Shown one piece after another: positions 8,606 through 16,506 of a stretch of DNA of 64,000 nucleotides. The position numbers and the translations under genes are program-made. The notes under the pieces are model-generated. The model did not search any database, was not told the DNA's origin, and was given only the letters and a program-made list of their open reading frames with translations. The stretch is from Mycobacterium ahvazicum. Its GTDB lineage: Bacteria > Actinomycetota > Actinomycetes > Mycobacteriales > Mycobacteriaceae. How positions within the stretch are numbered: the stretch's first letter is position 1; each line of letters begins with the position of its first letter. The stretch is taken from assembly GCF_900176255.2 (NCBI RefSeq), contig NZ_FXEG02000005.1:1186629-1250628 (forward strand), given 5' to 3'.

Positions 8606-9855
8606 GGCTCCAGCACCTCGGTCCCGACGAATGGCACCAGCGCCGCGGGCACCCGCACGGTGCCGTCGGGCCGCTGGTGGTTCTCCAGGATGGACACCAG
8701 CCAGCGGGTGGTGCCCAGGGTGCCGTTGAGCGTGGCCGCGATCTGCGGCTTGCCTCCCGCGTCGCGGTAGCGGGTGGCAAGCCGGCGCGCCTGGAACGTG
8801 GTGCAGTTCGACGTCGACGTCAGCTCGCGGTAGGTCTGCTGGGTGGGAACCCAGGCTTCGCAGTCGAACTTGCGAGCCGCCGACGAGCCGAGATCGCCCG
8901 CGGCCACGTCGATTACCCGATACGGCACCTCGATGCGCGCCAGCATTTCACGCTGCCAGCCCAGCAGCCGCTGGTGTTCGGCTTCCGCCTCGCCGGGCGT
9001 GCAGTAGACGAAACCTTCGACCTTGTCGAACTGATGCACCCGGATGATGCCGCGGGTGTCCTTGCCGTAGCTGCCCGCCTCGCGGCGGAAACACGACGAC
9101 CAGCCCGCGTACCGCAGCGGGCCGCCGGACAGGTCCAGGATCTCGTTCCAGTGATAGCCCGCCAACGGCACCTCCGAGGTGCCGACCAGGTAGAGGTCGT
9201 CGGCCTCGACCCGGTAGATCTCGTCGGCGTGGGCGCCCAGGAATCCGGTGCCCGCCATCACCTCCGGACGGACCAGCACCGGCGGGATCATCGGGACGAA
9301 TCCGTTCTCCACGGCCAGCCGCAGCGCCAGCTGCAGCAGGCCGAGCTGCAGCAGTGCCCCCTTGCCGGTCAGGAAGTAGAACCGCGAGCCGGACACCTTG
9401 GCGCCGCGCTGCATGTCGATCAGGCCCAACGACTCACCCAGCTCCAGGTGATCCTTCGGGTTCTCGATCGCCGGCGGCTCACCGACGACGTCGAGGACCG
9501 CGAAATCGGACTCCCCGCCCGCGGGCACCCCGTCGACGACGACGTTCGAGATCGCCATGTGCGCGGCGGTGAACGCCGTCTCCGCGTCGGCTTGGGCGGC
9601 CTCGGCGGCCTTCACCTCGTCGGCGAGCTCCTTGGCGCGCGCCAACAGCGCCGGGCGCTCGTCGGGCGACGCCTTGCCCACGCTCTTGCTGGCAGCCTTC
9701 TGATCGGCGCGCAGCGTGTCGGCCGTCGAGATCGCGGCCCGGCGGGCGGCGTCGGCCGTCAGCAGCGCATCGACCAGCGCCGGGTCCTCGCCGCGGCTGA
9801 GTTGGGAGCGGCGCACGGCGTCGGGGTCTTCCCGGAGCAGCTTGAGGTCGATCAC
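8602..9855 (-). CDS. serS: Seryl-tRNA synthetase
   Basis: 417 aa, start at GTG 9855 giving MIDLKLLREDPDAVRRSQ; upstream in-frame codons to 9900 lack the family N-terminus. Cytosolic class II enzyme that charges tRNA-Ser. The N-terminal coiled arm covers about residues 30-100. Motif 2 lies at residues 253-281 (SSCFRREAGSYGKDTRG) and motif 3 at 377-401 (NGTLGTTRWLVSILENHQ), including the catalytic arginine. Length equals the bacterial norm. In M. tuberculosis two further genes separate Rv3831 from serS; here they are absent and the two genes overlap tail to tail. No frame damage is visible. Confidence 0.97.
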   Translation of the reverse strand: MIDLKLLREDPDAVRRSQLSRGEDPALVDALLTADAARRAAISTADTLRADQKAASKSVGKASPDERPALLARAKELADEVKAAEAAQADAETAFTAAHMAISNVVVDGVPAGGESDFAVLDVVGEPPAIENPKDHLELGESLGLIDMQRGAKVSGSRFYFLTGKGALLQLGLLQLALRLAVENGFVPMIPPVLVRPEVMAGTGFLGAHADEIYRVEADDLYLVGTSEVPLAGYHWNEILDLSGGPLRYAGWSSCFRREAGSYGKDTRGIIRVHQFDKVEGFVYCTPGEAEAEHQRLLGWQREMLARIEVPYRVIDVAAGDLGSSAARKFDCEAWVPTQQTYRELTSTSNCTTFQARRLATRYRDAGGKPQIAATLNGTLGTTRWLVSILENHQRPDGTVRVPAALVPFVGTEVLEP

Positions 9856-9977
9856 GGCCGCAAGATTACTTTCGGCTCGGCACCCACCGCGCGGGAGCAC
9901 CCGACAGAGCTAACCCCAGGACTCACATCTGTAACGTTTGTCACGTTCGCCCGAGCGTCCTGTCAGAATGGGAGGCG

Positions 9978-11354
9978 ATGTCGGACACGCTCGAGACCGA
10001 AGTCGCCGCACCCGGCCCGCCCACCGCTGAGGCGGAGCAGCCGCCGGCCGGCTTCCAGTTGCCGCGGACTCTGCAGGCGACCGCGACCCGACGGGCGCTG
10101 CTCCTGTTCGCGCTCGGCGGGCTGTTGATCGCCGGCCTGGTAACCGCGCTGCCGGTCGGCGGCGCCGGGCAGGGCCGGCTTGCCGGCTACCTCGACAGCA
10201 ACCCGGTACCCAGCACCGGAGCTAAGACCGACGCCGCCTTCAACCGCGCCAAAACCGGCGATTGCCTGATGTGGCCGGACGTCACGCCGGAGTCCGCGAG
10301 CATCGTCAAGTGCACCGACGACCACAAGTTCGAGGTCGCCGAATCCATCGACATGCGCACCTTCCCCGGCTCGGAATACGGCCCCAACGCCGCCCCGCCG
10401 TCCCCGGCTCGCATCCAGCAGATCAGCCAGGAGCAGTGCGAGGCCGCGGTGCGCCGCTACCTCGGGCCCAAGTACGACCCCAACAGCAAATTCAGCGTCA
10501 GCCTGTTGTGGGCCGGTGACCGGGCGTGGCGTCAGTCCGGCGAGCGCCGCATGCTGTGCGGCCTGCAGATGCCCGGCGCGAATAATGAACAGGCCTCCTT
10601 CAAGGGCAAGGTCGCCGACGTCGACCAGTCCAAGGTGTGGCCCGCCGGCACCTGCCTGGGCATCGACTCGACCGCCAACCAGCCCATCGATGTCCCGGTC
10701 GACTGCAAGGCGCCGCACGCGATGGAGGTCACCGGCACGGTGAACCTGGCCGAGAGGTTCACGGGGCCGCTGCCGGCTGAGCCCGAGCAGGACGGCTACA
10801 TCAAGGACGCCTGCACCAAGATGACCGACGCCTACCTCGCGCCGATCAAATTGCGCACCACCACGCTGACGCTGATCTACCCGACCGTGGCGCTGCCGAG
10901 CTGGTCGGCGGGTAGCCGCGAGGTCGCCTGCAGCATCGGCGCCACCCTGGGCAACGGGGGCTGGGCCACCCTGGTCAACAGCGCCAAGGGTCAACTGCTG
11001 ATCAACGGTGTGGCCCCGGTGCCGCCGCCCGACATTCCCGAAGAGCGGCTCACGATTCCGCAGATGCCGCAGATTCCGGTCCAGACGCCGGCCAGCCCGG
11101 CGAGCCCCCCGCAGCAGTCCAGCTCTGCACCGGAGATGCCGCCGGGCAATCAGCACCTGCCGCAGCAGCAGCCGGTCGTGACGCCGCCCCGGGCGACCAC
11201 CCAGGCCCCGGCGAGCCAAGCGCCGCAAGGTGTTCCGGCGCCTCCGGCCGACAACGGTGCACCGCCGGCGGGTAACCAGGCGCCACCGCCCATGCCGGAC
11301 GCACCCCCACCGGGCGCACCGCCCGCACCAGCCGAGCCGGCGCCGGCGGGTTAG
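9978..11354 (+). CDS. Membrane protein with septum-formation-type domain and Pro-rich tail
   Basis: 458 aa, ATG 9978 with GGGAGG 6 bp upstream. The short cytosolic N-terminus is followed by one membrane helix at about residues 38-58 (RALLLFALGGLLIAGLVTAL). The outer part holds paired Cys-containing blocks, GDCLMWPD...VKCTDDHKFEV and GTCLGIDS...VDCKAPHAMEV, the pattern of the septum-formation family (PF13845 as I remember it). The last 120 residues are rich in Pro, Ala and Gln and likely unstructured in the cell wall. It corresponds to Rv3835 by order. The next gene starts 4 bp after the stop, so the pair is probably co-transcribed. Role in division is family inference only. Confidence 0.85.
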   Translation: MSDTLETEVAAPGPPTAEAEQPPAGFQLPRTLQATATRRALLLFALGGLLIAGLVTALPVGGAGQGRLAGYLDSNPVPSTGAKTDAAFNRAKTGDCLMWPDVTPESASIVKCTDDHKFEVAESIDMRTFPGSEYGPNAAPPSPARIQQISQEQCEAAVRRYLGPKYDPNSKFSVSLLWAGDRAWRQSGERRMLCGLQMPGANNEQASFKGKVADVDQSKVWPAGTCLGIDSTANQPIDVPVDCKAPHAMEVTGTVNLAERFTGPLPAEPEQDGYIKDACTKMTDAYLAPIKLRTTTLTLIYPTVALPSWSAGSREVACSIGATLGNGGWATLVNSAKGQLLINGVAPVPPPDIPEERLTIPQMPQIPVQTPASPASPPQQSSSAPEMPPGNQHLPQQQPVVTPPRATTQAPASQAPQGVPAPPADNGAPPAGNQAPPPMPDAPPPGAPPAPAEPAPAG

Positions 11355-11358
11355 CCGG

Positions 11359-11709
11359 GTGGCCGTGCGGATGGATCCGCAGCGGTTCGACGAACTGGTC
11401 TCCGACGCGCTCGATCTGATTCCCGCCCAGCTGGCCGCCGCGATGGACAACGTCGTGATCCTGGTCGAGGATCGTCACCCCGACGAGCCCGAACTGCTGG
11501 GGCTCTACGAAGGGGTGGCGTTGACGGAGCGCGACTCCGACTACGGCGGATCGCTACCGGACGCCATCACGATCTACCGCGAGGCACTCCTGGAAATCTG
11601 CGACTCCGACGAGGATGTCGTCGAGGAGGTGGCAGTCACCGTGATCCACGAAATCGCCCACCATTTCGGTATCGACGACGACCGGCTCGAAGAACTGGGC
11701 TGGGGCTGA
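11359..11709 (+). CDS. Zincin-like metallopeptidase family protein
   Basis: 116 aa, start at GTG 11359, 4 bp after the preceding stop (VAVRMDPQRFDELVSDALDLIP). Near the C-terminus VTVIHEIAHHFGIDDDRLEELGW holds the HExxH zinc motif of the small zincin_1 family (PF06262). Family knowledge: minimal metalloprotease fold; no substrate is known for mycobacteria. The protein is acidic and has no signal peptide, so it is probably cytosolic. The coupling to the membrane septum-type protein upstream is conserved with Rv3835-Rv3836. A short GC-rich hairpin follows at 11724-11741. Confidence 0.85.
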   Translation: MAVRMDPQRFDELVSDALDLIPAQLAAAMDNVVILVEDRHPDEPELLGLYEGVALTERDSDYGGSLPDAITIYREALLEICDSDEDVVEEVAVTVIHEIAHHFGIDDDRLEELGWG

Positions 11710-11723
11710 AAACGCCGATCTTC

Positions 11724-11741
11724 TCCGCGCGGCAGCGCGGA
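11724..11741 (+). terminator. Weak hairpin after the zincin gene
   Basis: Seven-base-pair arms TCCGCGC and GCGCGGA around the loop GGCA, followed by TTTG. It lies 14 bp past the zincin stop and 30 bp before the next start. It could end part of the message; the T-run is poor. Confidence 0.35.
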
Positions 11742-11771
11742 TTTGTCGTCCCCTGGTGCTAGGAACGGCGT

Positions 11772-11963
11772 ATGAGCGCAGAATGCCGCGACTGCCGGGC
11801 AGGCCTGGAGCACTGCCACGGCACCATCATTCGCCACTCGCTGCGCCGTTCGGAGTGCACCGAGCCGGACTGCGTCAGCCCCGAGCTGCTGGCGCACACG
11901 TTCGTCATCGACTGCGACGCCGTCGGCTGCAGCTGCACGGAACTGGTGGCGCTGGCGGTCTGA
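11772..11963 (+). CDS. Cys-rich 63-aa conserved-looking small protein
   Basis: 63 aa, ATG 11772 with AGGAACG 6 bp upstream. It contains eight cysteines (residues 5, 8, 15, 29, 34, 48, 53, 55) arranged as CxxC, CxxxxC and CxxxxCxC pairs plus several histidines (HCHG). This points to a metal-binding or redox mini-protein, probably a zinc knuckle; I do not recognise a named family. It is placed between the zincin gene and a convergent phosphatase-like gene whose stop abuts its own. Codon use fits the surroundings. It could be missed by automatic annotation because of its size. Confidence 0.65.
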   Translation: MSAECRDCRAGLEHCHGTIIRHSLRRSECTEPDCVSPELLAHTFVIDCDAVGCSCTELVALAV

Positions 11964-12650
11964 TCAGCCCATGGGATCGGTGCCCGAGTGCACCGCGTCG
12001 GCGACGGGCGTCGGCTCGGGTTCGGGATAGAACGGCGGCGTCAGGGTTCCCCACCGCACACAGCTCCACCGCCCATCGGTGATCGGGGCCAGCACCACCG
12101 ACTCGGCATTGCCCAGATGGTTGTCCAGCGCGAAGCCGGCGTCCACTCCGGCGAGCACCGCCGATACCAGCCGGATCGCCGCGCCGTGGCTGACGACGAC
12201 GATGTCGCCGGTCCACGCGTGGTCGTCGAGGTAGCGCATCCGCAATTCGGTCAGCACCGGGACGTAGCGGTCCAGCACCTCGTTGGCGGTTTCGCCGCCG
12301 GGTAGCGGCACGTCGAGTTCCCCGTGCTGCCAGCGCTCGTAGATGGCGTTGAACTCCGCGACCGCCTCGTCGTCGTTGCGGTTCTCCAGTTCGCCGACCT
12401 GTACCTCGTGGATCCCGGCGAATTCGCGCGGAGCGACGTCGACCTGGCTTCCGATCACCGCCGCGGTCTGCGACGCCCGGTTGGCCACCGAGTGCGCGAG
12501 CAGCGCCGGCCGCCCGGCCTCGAGCGCGAACGCCCGGGCCTGGTCGCGCCCGGTAGGGGTCAGATCCGTCCCGGGCGGCCGGGTGTCCAGCCGCCGCTCG
12601 ACATTGCCGAAAGATTGGCCGTGCCGAAGCAGCACCAACCGACCACTCAT
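11964..12650 (-). CDS. Histidine phosphatase / phosphoglycerate-mutase family protein
   Basis: 228 aa, ATG 12650. The N-terminal RLVLLRHGQSFGN carries the catalytic RHG histidine and the second block VSHGAAIRLV carries the second active-site histidine. Family knowledge: the superfamily includes dPGM-type mutases and many broad phosphatases; sequences of this length in actinobacteria are usually phosphatases. The gene starts 3 bp after the pheA stop and is transcribed with it, the same arrangement as Rv3838c-Rv3837c. Whether it has a role in aromatic amino acid metabolism is not shown by sequence. Confidence 0.87.
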   Translation of the reverse strand: MSGRLVLLRHGQSFGNVERRLDTRPPGTDLTPTGRDQARAFALEAGRPALLAHSVANRASQTAAVIGSQVDVAPREFAGIHEVQVGELENRNDDEAVAEFNAIYERWQHGELDVPLPGGETANEVLDRYVPVLTELRMRYLDDHAWTGDIVVVSHGAAIRLVSAVLAGVDAGFALDNHLGNAESVVLAPITDGRWSCVRWGTLTPPFYPEPEPTPVADAVHSGTDPMG

Positions 12651-12653
12651 CGT

Positions 12654-13607
12654 TTAAATCCCCCCGCCGGAAGCATCGGCCTGCTCAGGTTTGCCCTCCC
12701 GCAGCCGCGCCAGCCAGCGCGACGCCTCGTCCGGTGGTGGTGGCCCGATGCCCGTCGCCGAGCCCGTCGGCCAGGAGCCCAAATACCGCACATCCACACA
12801 ACGACGGTGCAGCGCCTTGAGTGCCTCGGCGACGGCGTCGTCATCGATGTGGCCCGCGCAGTCGGCGAAGAACTGATAGGTACCGAGTTCGGTGCGGGTC
12901 GGCCGGGATTCGATGCGGGTCAGGTCGATATCGCGGATGCCGAATTCACCCAGCGCGGCGAGCAGCGCGCCCGGCGCATTCTCGATCCGTAACACCACCG
13001 AAGTGCGATCGGCGCCGGTGCGCACCGGCGGCGGCCCGGGCCGGCCCACCAACACGAAGCGAGTCCGGGCGTTGGGTTCGTCGACCACGCCTTCGGCCAG
13101 CGACTCGAGCTTCCAGTGCGTAGCGGCCAGCGGCGAGGTCACCGCGGCGTCGGCCTCGCCCTTGGCCACCTGCCGCGCGGCGTCGGCGTTCGAGTACGCG
13201 GGGCGCAGTTCGACGGTGGGCAGGTTGGCGGCGAGCCAGCGGCGCACCTGGGCGGCAGCCACTGGAAAGGCCGCCAACGTCCTGACGTCGCCGGCGTTGC
13301 GACCCGGTTGGATGACGATGCTGAACGCCACGTCCAGCGTCGTCTCGGCGAAGATCTGCATCGGGGAGCCGTTCGCGAGGCTGTCCAATGTCGGCACCAC
13401 CGTGCCGTCGATCGAGTTCTCGATCGGCACACACGCATAATCGGTCTCCCCGTTACGGACTGCCTCCAGCGCCGCGGGCGTGCTTTCGATCGGTGTCCGC
13501 CGCACCGGGCCCAGCTGTTGGTCGGGGATCAGGCCGGCCGACATCATCTGCAAAAGCGCCGCCTCGGTGAAGGTCCCTTCGGGACCGAGGTAAGTGATGC
13601 CGACCAC
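12654..13607 (-). CDS. pheA: Prephenate dehydratase
   Basis: 317 aa if begun at GTG 13607 (MVGITYLGPEGTFTEAAL); the frame is open to 13634. It converts prephenate to phenylpyruvate, the committed step to phenylalanine. The catalytic domain is type-2 periplasmic-binding-like, with the substrate segments YLGPEGTFTE and CVPIENSIDGTV, and the Thr-rich block ARTRFVLVG. The C-terminal ACT domain (about residues 200-280) includes LTRIESRPTRTELGTYQFF, the ESRP motif for feedback control by phenylalanine. No chorismate-mutase domain is present, as is usual for actinobacteria. It is divergent from the IdeR-boxed gene that starts at 13700. Confidence 0.95.
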   Translation of the reverse strand: MVGITYLGPEGTFTEAALLQMMSAGLIPDQQLGPVRRTPIESTPAALEAVRNGETDYACVPIENSIDGTVVPTLDSLANGSPMQIFAETTLDVAFSIVIQPGRNAGDVRTLAAFPVAAAQVRRWLAANLPTVELRPAYSNADAARQVAKGEADAAVTSPLAATHWKLESLAEGVVDEPNARTRFVLVGRPGPPPVRTGADRTSVVLRIENAPGALLAALGEFGIRDIDLTRIESRPTRTELGTYQFFADCAGHIDDDAVAEALKALHRRCVDVRYLGSWPTGSATGIGPPPPDEASRWLARLREGKPEQADASGGGI

Positions 13608-13665
13608 GGTGACAACCCTAGTGGCCTCAATCAAAAAGCGGCCTTGCTTCGGTCTGGGATCTAAG

Positions 13666-13684
13666 TTAACTTAGGCTTACCTAA
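13666..13684 (+). promoter_or_regulatory. IdeR (iron) box
   Basis: TTAACTTAGGCTTACCTAA matches 16 of 19 positions of the mycobacterial IdeR consensus TTAGGTTAGGCTAACCTAA. It ends 15 bp before the ATG of the DUF2470 gene and lies 58 bp before the pheA start. At this distance bound IdeR-Fe would block transcription, so the downstream gene should be induced when iron is low. Confidence 0.8.
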
Positions 13685-13699
13685 TGAGCGAGGAGAACG

Positions 13700-14488
13700 A
13701 TGTTGCCGCCGACCAGCGCCGCGCCGACGACTGCCGAACGCATCCGCAGCGCCTGTGCCCGGGCCGGTGGTGCCCTGCTTGCGGTCGACCGTGAGGACCC
13801 GGTGCCCACGCCGGTGCACCACCTCCTGCACGACGGATCGTTCGCGGTCGCACTTCCCAGCGACAGCACGGCCGATGGCCGGATCGGCGGCTCCCAAGCG
13901 GTGCTCGAGCTGACCGACTACGCACCGCTTCCGCTGCGGGAGCCGGTGCGTTCGCTGGTGTGGGTTCGGGGCCACCTGCACCAGGTCCCGCCCGGCGAGA
14001 TCAACCCCACCCTCGATCTGATCGCCAGCGAGTGCCCGCATCCCGCGCTGCTGCAGGTCGATACGCCGAAGTGCTTACCGGCCTGCCCGGGCGAAGATCG
14101 CTACACCTTGCTGCGGCTCGAGGTTGCGTCCGTCGTGGTTACCGACGCTACCGGCGCCGAGCCCGTCGACATCCGGGATCTGCTCGCGGCGAGGCCCGAC
14201 CCGTTCTGCGAGATCGAGTCGAGCCTGCTGTGGCACCTGGACAAGGCCCACAGCGACGTCGTCGCCCGCCTGGTGTCCCGGCTGCCGGCGCAGTTGCGGC
14301 GCGGACACGTCCGCCCGCTGGGGCTGGACCGCTACGGAGTGCGGTTCCGCGTCGAAGGCGGCGACGGCGACGACCACGACATCCGGCTGCCGTTTCACAA
14401 GCCGGTGGATGACATGACCGGACTGAGCCAAGCCATTCGCGTGCTGATGGGTTGTCCGTTCATCAACGGCTTGCGCGCCCGCCGCTAG
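13700..14488 (+). CDS. DUF2470-type heme-oxygenase-like protein, iron regulated
   Basis: 262 aa, ATG 13700 with GAGGAG 6 bp upstream. An out-of-frame ATG at 13684 is ignored. The C-terminal 75 residues (DPFCEIESSLLWHLDKAHSDVVARL and the VRPLGLDRYGVRFRV segment) fit the DUF2470 fold found in HugZ-like heme-binding proteins; the N-terminal half resembles the split-barrel part of the same group. Cys residues occur at KCLPACPG. Family inference: heme or flavin binding, possibly iron salvage from heme. The IdeR box immediately upstream fits this. Homologue of Rv3839, which I recall as iron-repressed. Confidence 0.8.
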   Translation: MLPPTSAAPTTAERIRSACARAGGALLAVDREDPVPTPVHHLLHDGSFAVALPSDSTADGRIGGSQAVLELTDYAPLPLREPVRSLVWVRGHLHQVPPGEINPTLDLIASECPHPALLQVDTPKCLPACPGEDRYTLLRLEVASVVVTDATGAEPVDIRDLLAARPDPFCEIESSLLWHLDKAHSDVVARLVSRLPAQLRRGHVRPLGLDRYGVRFRVEGGDGDDHDIRLPFHKPVDDMTGLSQAIRVLMGCPFINGLRARR

Positions 14489-14541
14489 CCGGGCGCGCGC
14501 CACACGCCGGGCAGACCGAGCGGGGCACGTAAGTTAGCCGG

Positions 14542-15786
14542 GTGAACGGCGATCGATCAGCACAGTACGCAGGCCGTGGGCGACCGATCCCGCCGCAGTC
14601 GCGTCCCGAGCCGCCGCCGATGCTGCGTCGCCGCGCCAACCCGCCGCCGTCTGCCTCCGACCAAACCGTGCCGCTCCCCCGTATCTCGCCGCCGGTCTCC
14701 ACCGGCACGGCTGCCCCCGGCCCGGGGGCGCCACGGTACAAGCCGCGATCGCGCGCGCGGCCACGCGACCGGTCCGCGCCGCCGTCGGACCTGCCGGGCG
14801 TGCACCGCAAGCCCAGAAAGCGCCGCTGGGGCCGGATGATCGCCTCGACGCTGCTGATCGGGTTGCTGCTGACCGCCGCCATTGTCCTGGGCGGCGGCTT
14901 GTGGTTGGACACCAGCCTGCATCGCAAGGCCGTGCTGACCAATTACTCCGATCGGCCGGCATCCAGCCGCGGCACCAACTGGCTACTCGTCGGGTCGGAC
15001 AGTCGCCAAGGCCTCTCGGCTGAACAGCAGGAGAAGCTGGCCACCGGAGGCGATGTCGGTAGCGGTCGCACCGACACGATCCTGTTGATCCACATCCCCG
15101 CGCTGGGGTCGAGCAATCCGACGACGATGGTGTCGCTGCCGCGCGACTCGTTCGTGCCGATTCCCGGACATGAGAAGGACAAGATCAACTCCGCCTTCGC
15201 GATCGGCGGGGCCCCGCTCCTGGCCCAGACGGTCGAGCAGGCCACCGGACTGCGTCTAGACCACTACGCCGAGATCGGGTTCAGCGGGTTCGCGACCGTG
15301 GTGGACGCCCTCGGCGGCGTCACCGTCTGCCCGACCGCGCCGATCAACGACCCGCTGGCCGGTATCGACCTGCCCGCCGGCTGCCAGAAGCTGGACGGCC
15401 GCAGCGCGCTCGGCTACGTTCGCACCCGCGACACCCCCCGGGCGGATCTTGACCGGATGGTCAACCAGCGGCAGTTCGTCTCGGCGCTGCTGCACCGCGC
15501 GGCCGGCCCGTCGGTGTGGCTCAACCCGTGGCGCTGGTACGCGGTGCCGCACGCCGCGGCCGACGCGCTCACGGTCGACGACGGCGATCACGTCTGGGAC
15601 CTGGCCCGGCTGGGCTGGGCGCTACACGGATCTACCACCACGCTGACCGTTCCGATCGGGGAGTTCACCAGTAACAGCGCCGGCTCGGTGGTGGTATGGA
15701 ATCACGAGGTCGCGAGCAAGCTGTTCGGAGCGCTGGCCGCCGACTCCGCGGTGCCCGATGCCGCGCTGGAAGGGCAGTCACGGTAA
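14542..15786 (+). CDS. LytR-CpsA-Psr (LCP) family envelope glycopolymer ligase
   Basis: 414 aa, GTG 14542. A Pro/Arg-rich cytosolic head of about 95 residues is followed by one membrane helix (MIASTLLIGLLLTAAIVLGGGLWL) and an outer LCP domain of about 270 residues. Diagnostic segments are NWLLVGSDSRQG, RTDTILLIHI, TTMVSLPRDSFVPIPG and INSAFAIGG. The later LGYVRTRDTPRADLDRMVNQRQF carries the conserved arginines that hold the pyrophosphate. Family knowledge: LCP enzymes attach arabinogalactan to peptidoglycan in mycobacteria. I recall the M. tuberculosis gene here (Rv3840) as a short remnant; in this window the domain appears complete. Confidence 0.87.
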   Translation: MNGDRSAQYAGRGRPIPPQSRPEPPPMLRRRANPPPSASDQTVPLPRISPPVSTGTAAPGPGAPRYKPRSRARPRDRSAPPSDLPGVHRKPRKRRWGRMIASTLLIGLLLTAAIVLGGGLWLDTSLHRKAVLTNYSDRPASSRGTNWLLVGSDSRQGLSAEQQEKLATGGDVGSGRTDTILLIHIPALGSSNPTTMVSLPRDSFVPIPGHEKDKINSAFAIGGAPLLAQTVEQATGLRLDHYAEIGFSGFATVVDALGGVTVCPTAPINDPLAGIDLPAGCQKLDGRSALGYVRTRDTPRADLDRMVNQRQFVSALLHRAAGPSVWLNPWRWYAVPHAAADALTVDDGDHVWDLARLGWALHGSTTTLTVPIGEFTSNSAGSVVVWNHEVASKLFGALAADSAVPDAALEGQSR

Positions 15787-15948
15787 TTTAGTGACGTCAG
15801 TGCGCGGCGCAATTATTGAATGCCTAATATGAATTTCCTATGGTTAGTAGATGCGTCCTAGACAAATGCACTTATTTCGTTCTGAGAACTTGTCCGAGTC
15901 GGTGCCGCACTCGTTGCAGCACCCTTCTACCTGCGATAAGCTGCTGAC

Positions 15949-16506
15949 ATGACCGAAGCCGACGCCCCCAAGTCCAAGTTCCACTCATTACTTCAGGAAC
16001 AGATTTCCCACGAATTCACAAGCTCTCAACAATACGTTGCGATTGCCGTTTATTTCAGCGCCGGCGAACTGCCGCAATTGGCGAAGCATTTTTACGGCCG
16101 TGCGCTTGAAGAACGCAATCACGCGATGATGTTGGTGCAGCATCTGCTCGACCGGGACGTCCAGGTCGAGATCGCGGGAGTCGACGCGGTGCGCAATCAA
16201 TTCGACCAGCCGCGCGACGCGCTGGTCCTGGCTCTCGAGCAGGAAAAGATCGTCACCGAACAGATCACCCAGCTGGCCCGAGTGGCGCGCGACGAGGGTG
16301 ATTACCTCGGCGAGCAGTTCATGCAGTGGTTCCTGCAAGAGCAGGTCGAAGAGGTCGCGGTGATGAAAACGCTGGTGACGGTGTCCGAGCGCGCCGGAGC
16401 CAACCTGTTCGACCTGGAGAACTTCGTCGCCCGCGAGGTGGCGACACAGGGCATCAGCGCGAGCGCCCCGCCGGCCGCGGGCGGCCACCTGGTCTCGCCG
16501 GTCTAA
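15949..16506 (+). CDS. bfrB: Ferritin
   Basis: 185 aa, ATG 15949. Non-heme ferritin that oxidises and stores iron in a 24-mer shell. Ferroxidase residues are E22, E55 and H58 (in ALEERNHAMM), followed by the four-helix pattern down to FMQWFLQEQVEEVAVM. Length is close to the 181 aa of M. tuberculosis BfrB. The upstream 162 bp are AT-rich compared with the surroundings; I saw only very poor matches to the IdeR box there. The stop is shared tail to tail with glpQ1. Together with the iron-boxed gene at 13700 this makes a small iron-homeostasis neighbourhood. Confidence 0.95.
   Translation: MTEADAPKSKFHSLLQEQISHEFTSSQQYVAIAVYFSAGELPQLAKHFYGRALEERNHAMMLVQHLLDRDVQVEIAGVDAVRNQFDQPRDALVLALEQEKIVTEQITQLARVARDEGDYLGEQFMQWFLQEQVEEVAVMKTLVTVSERAGANLFDLENFVAREVATQGISASAPPAAGGHLVSPV

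Noticed and set aside
15787..15948. Possible IdeR boxes before bfrB
   Set aside because: The best alignments match only about 10 of 19 consensus positions, so I do not call them, although bfrB is IdeR-controlled in M. tuberculosis.
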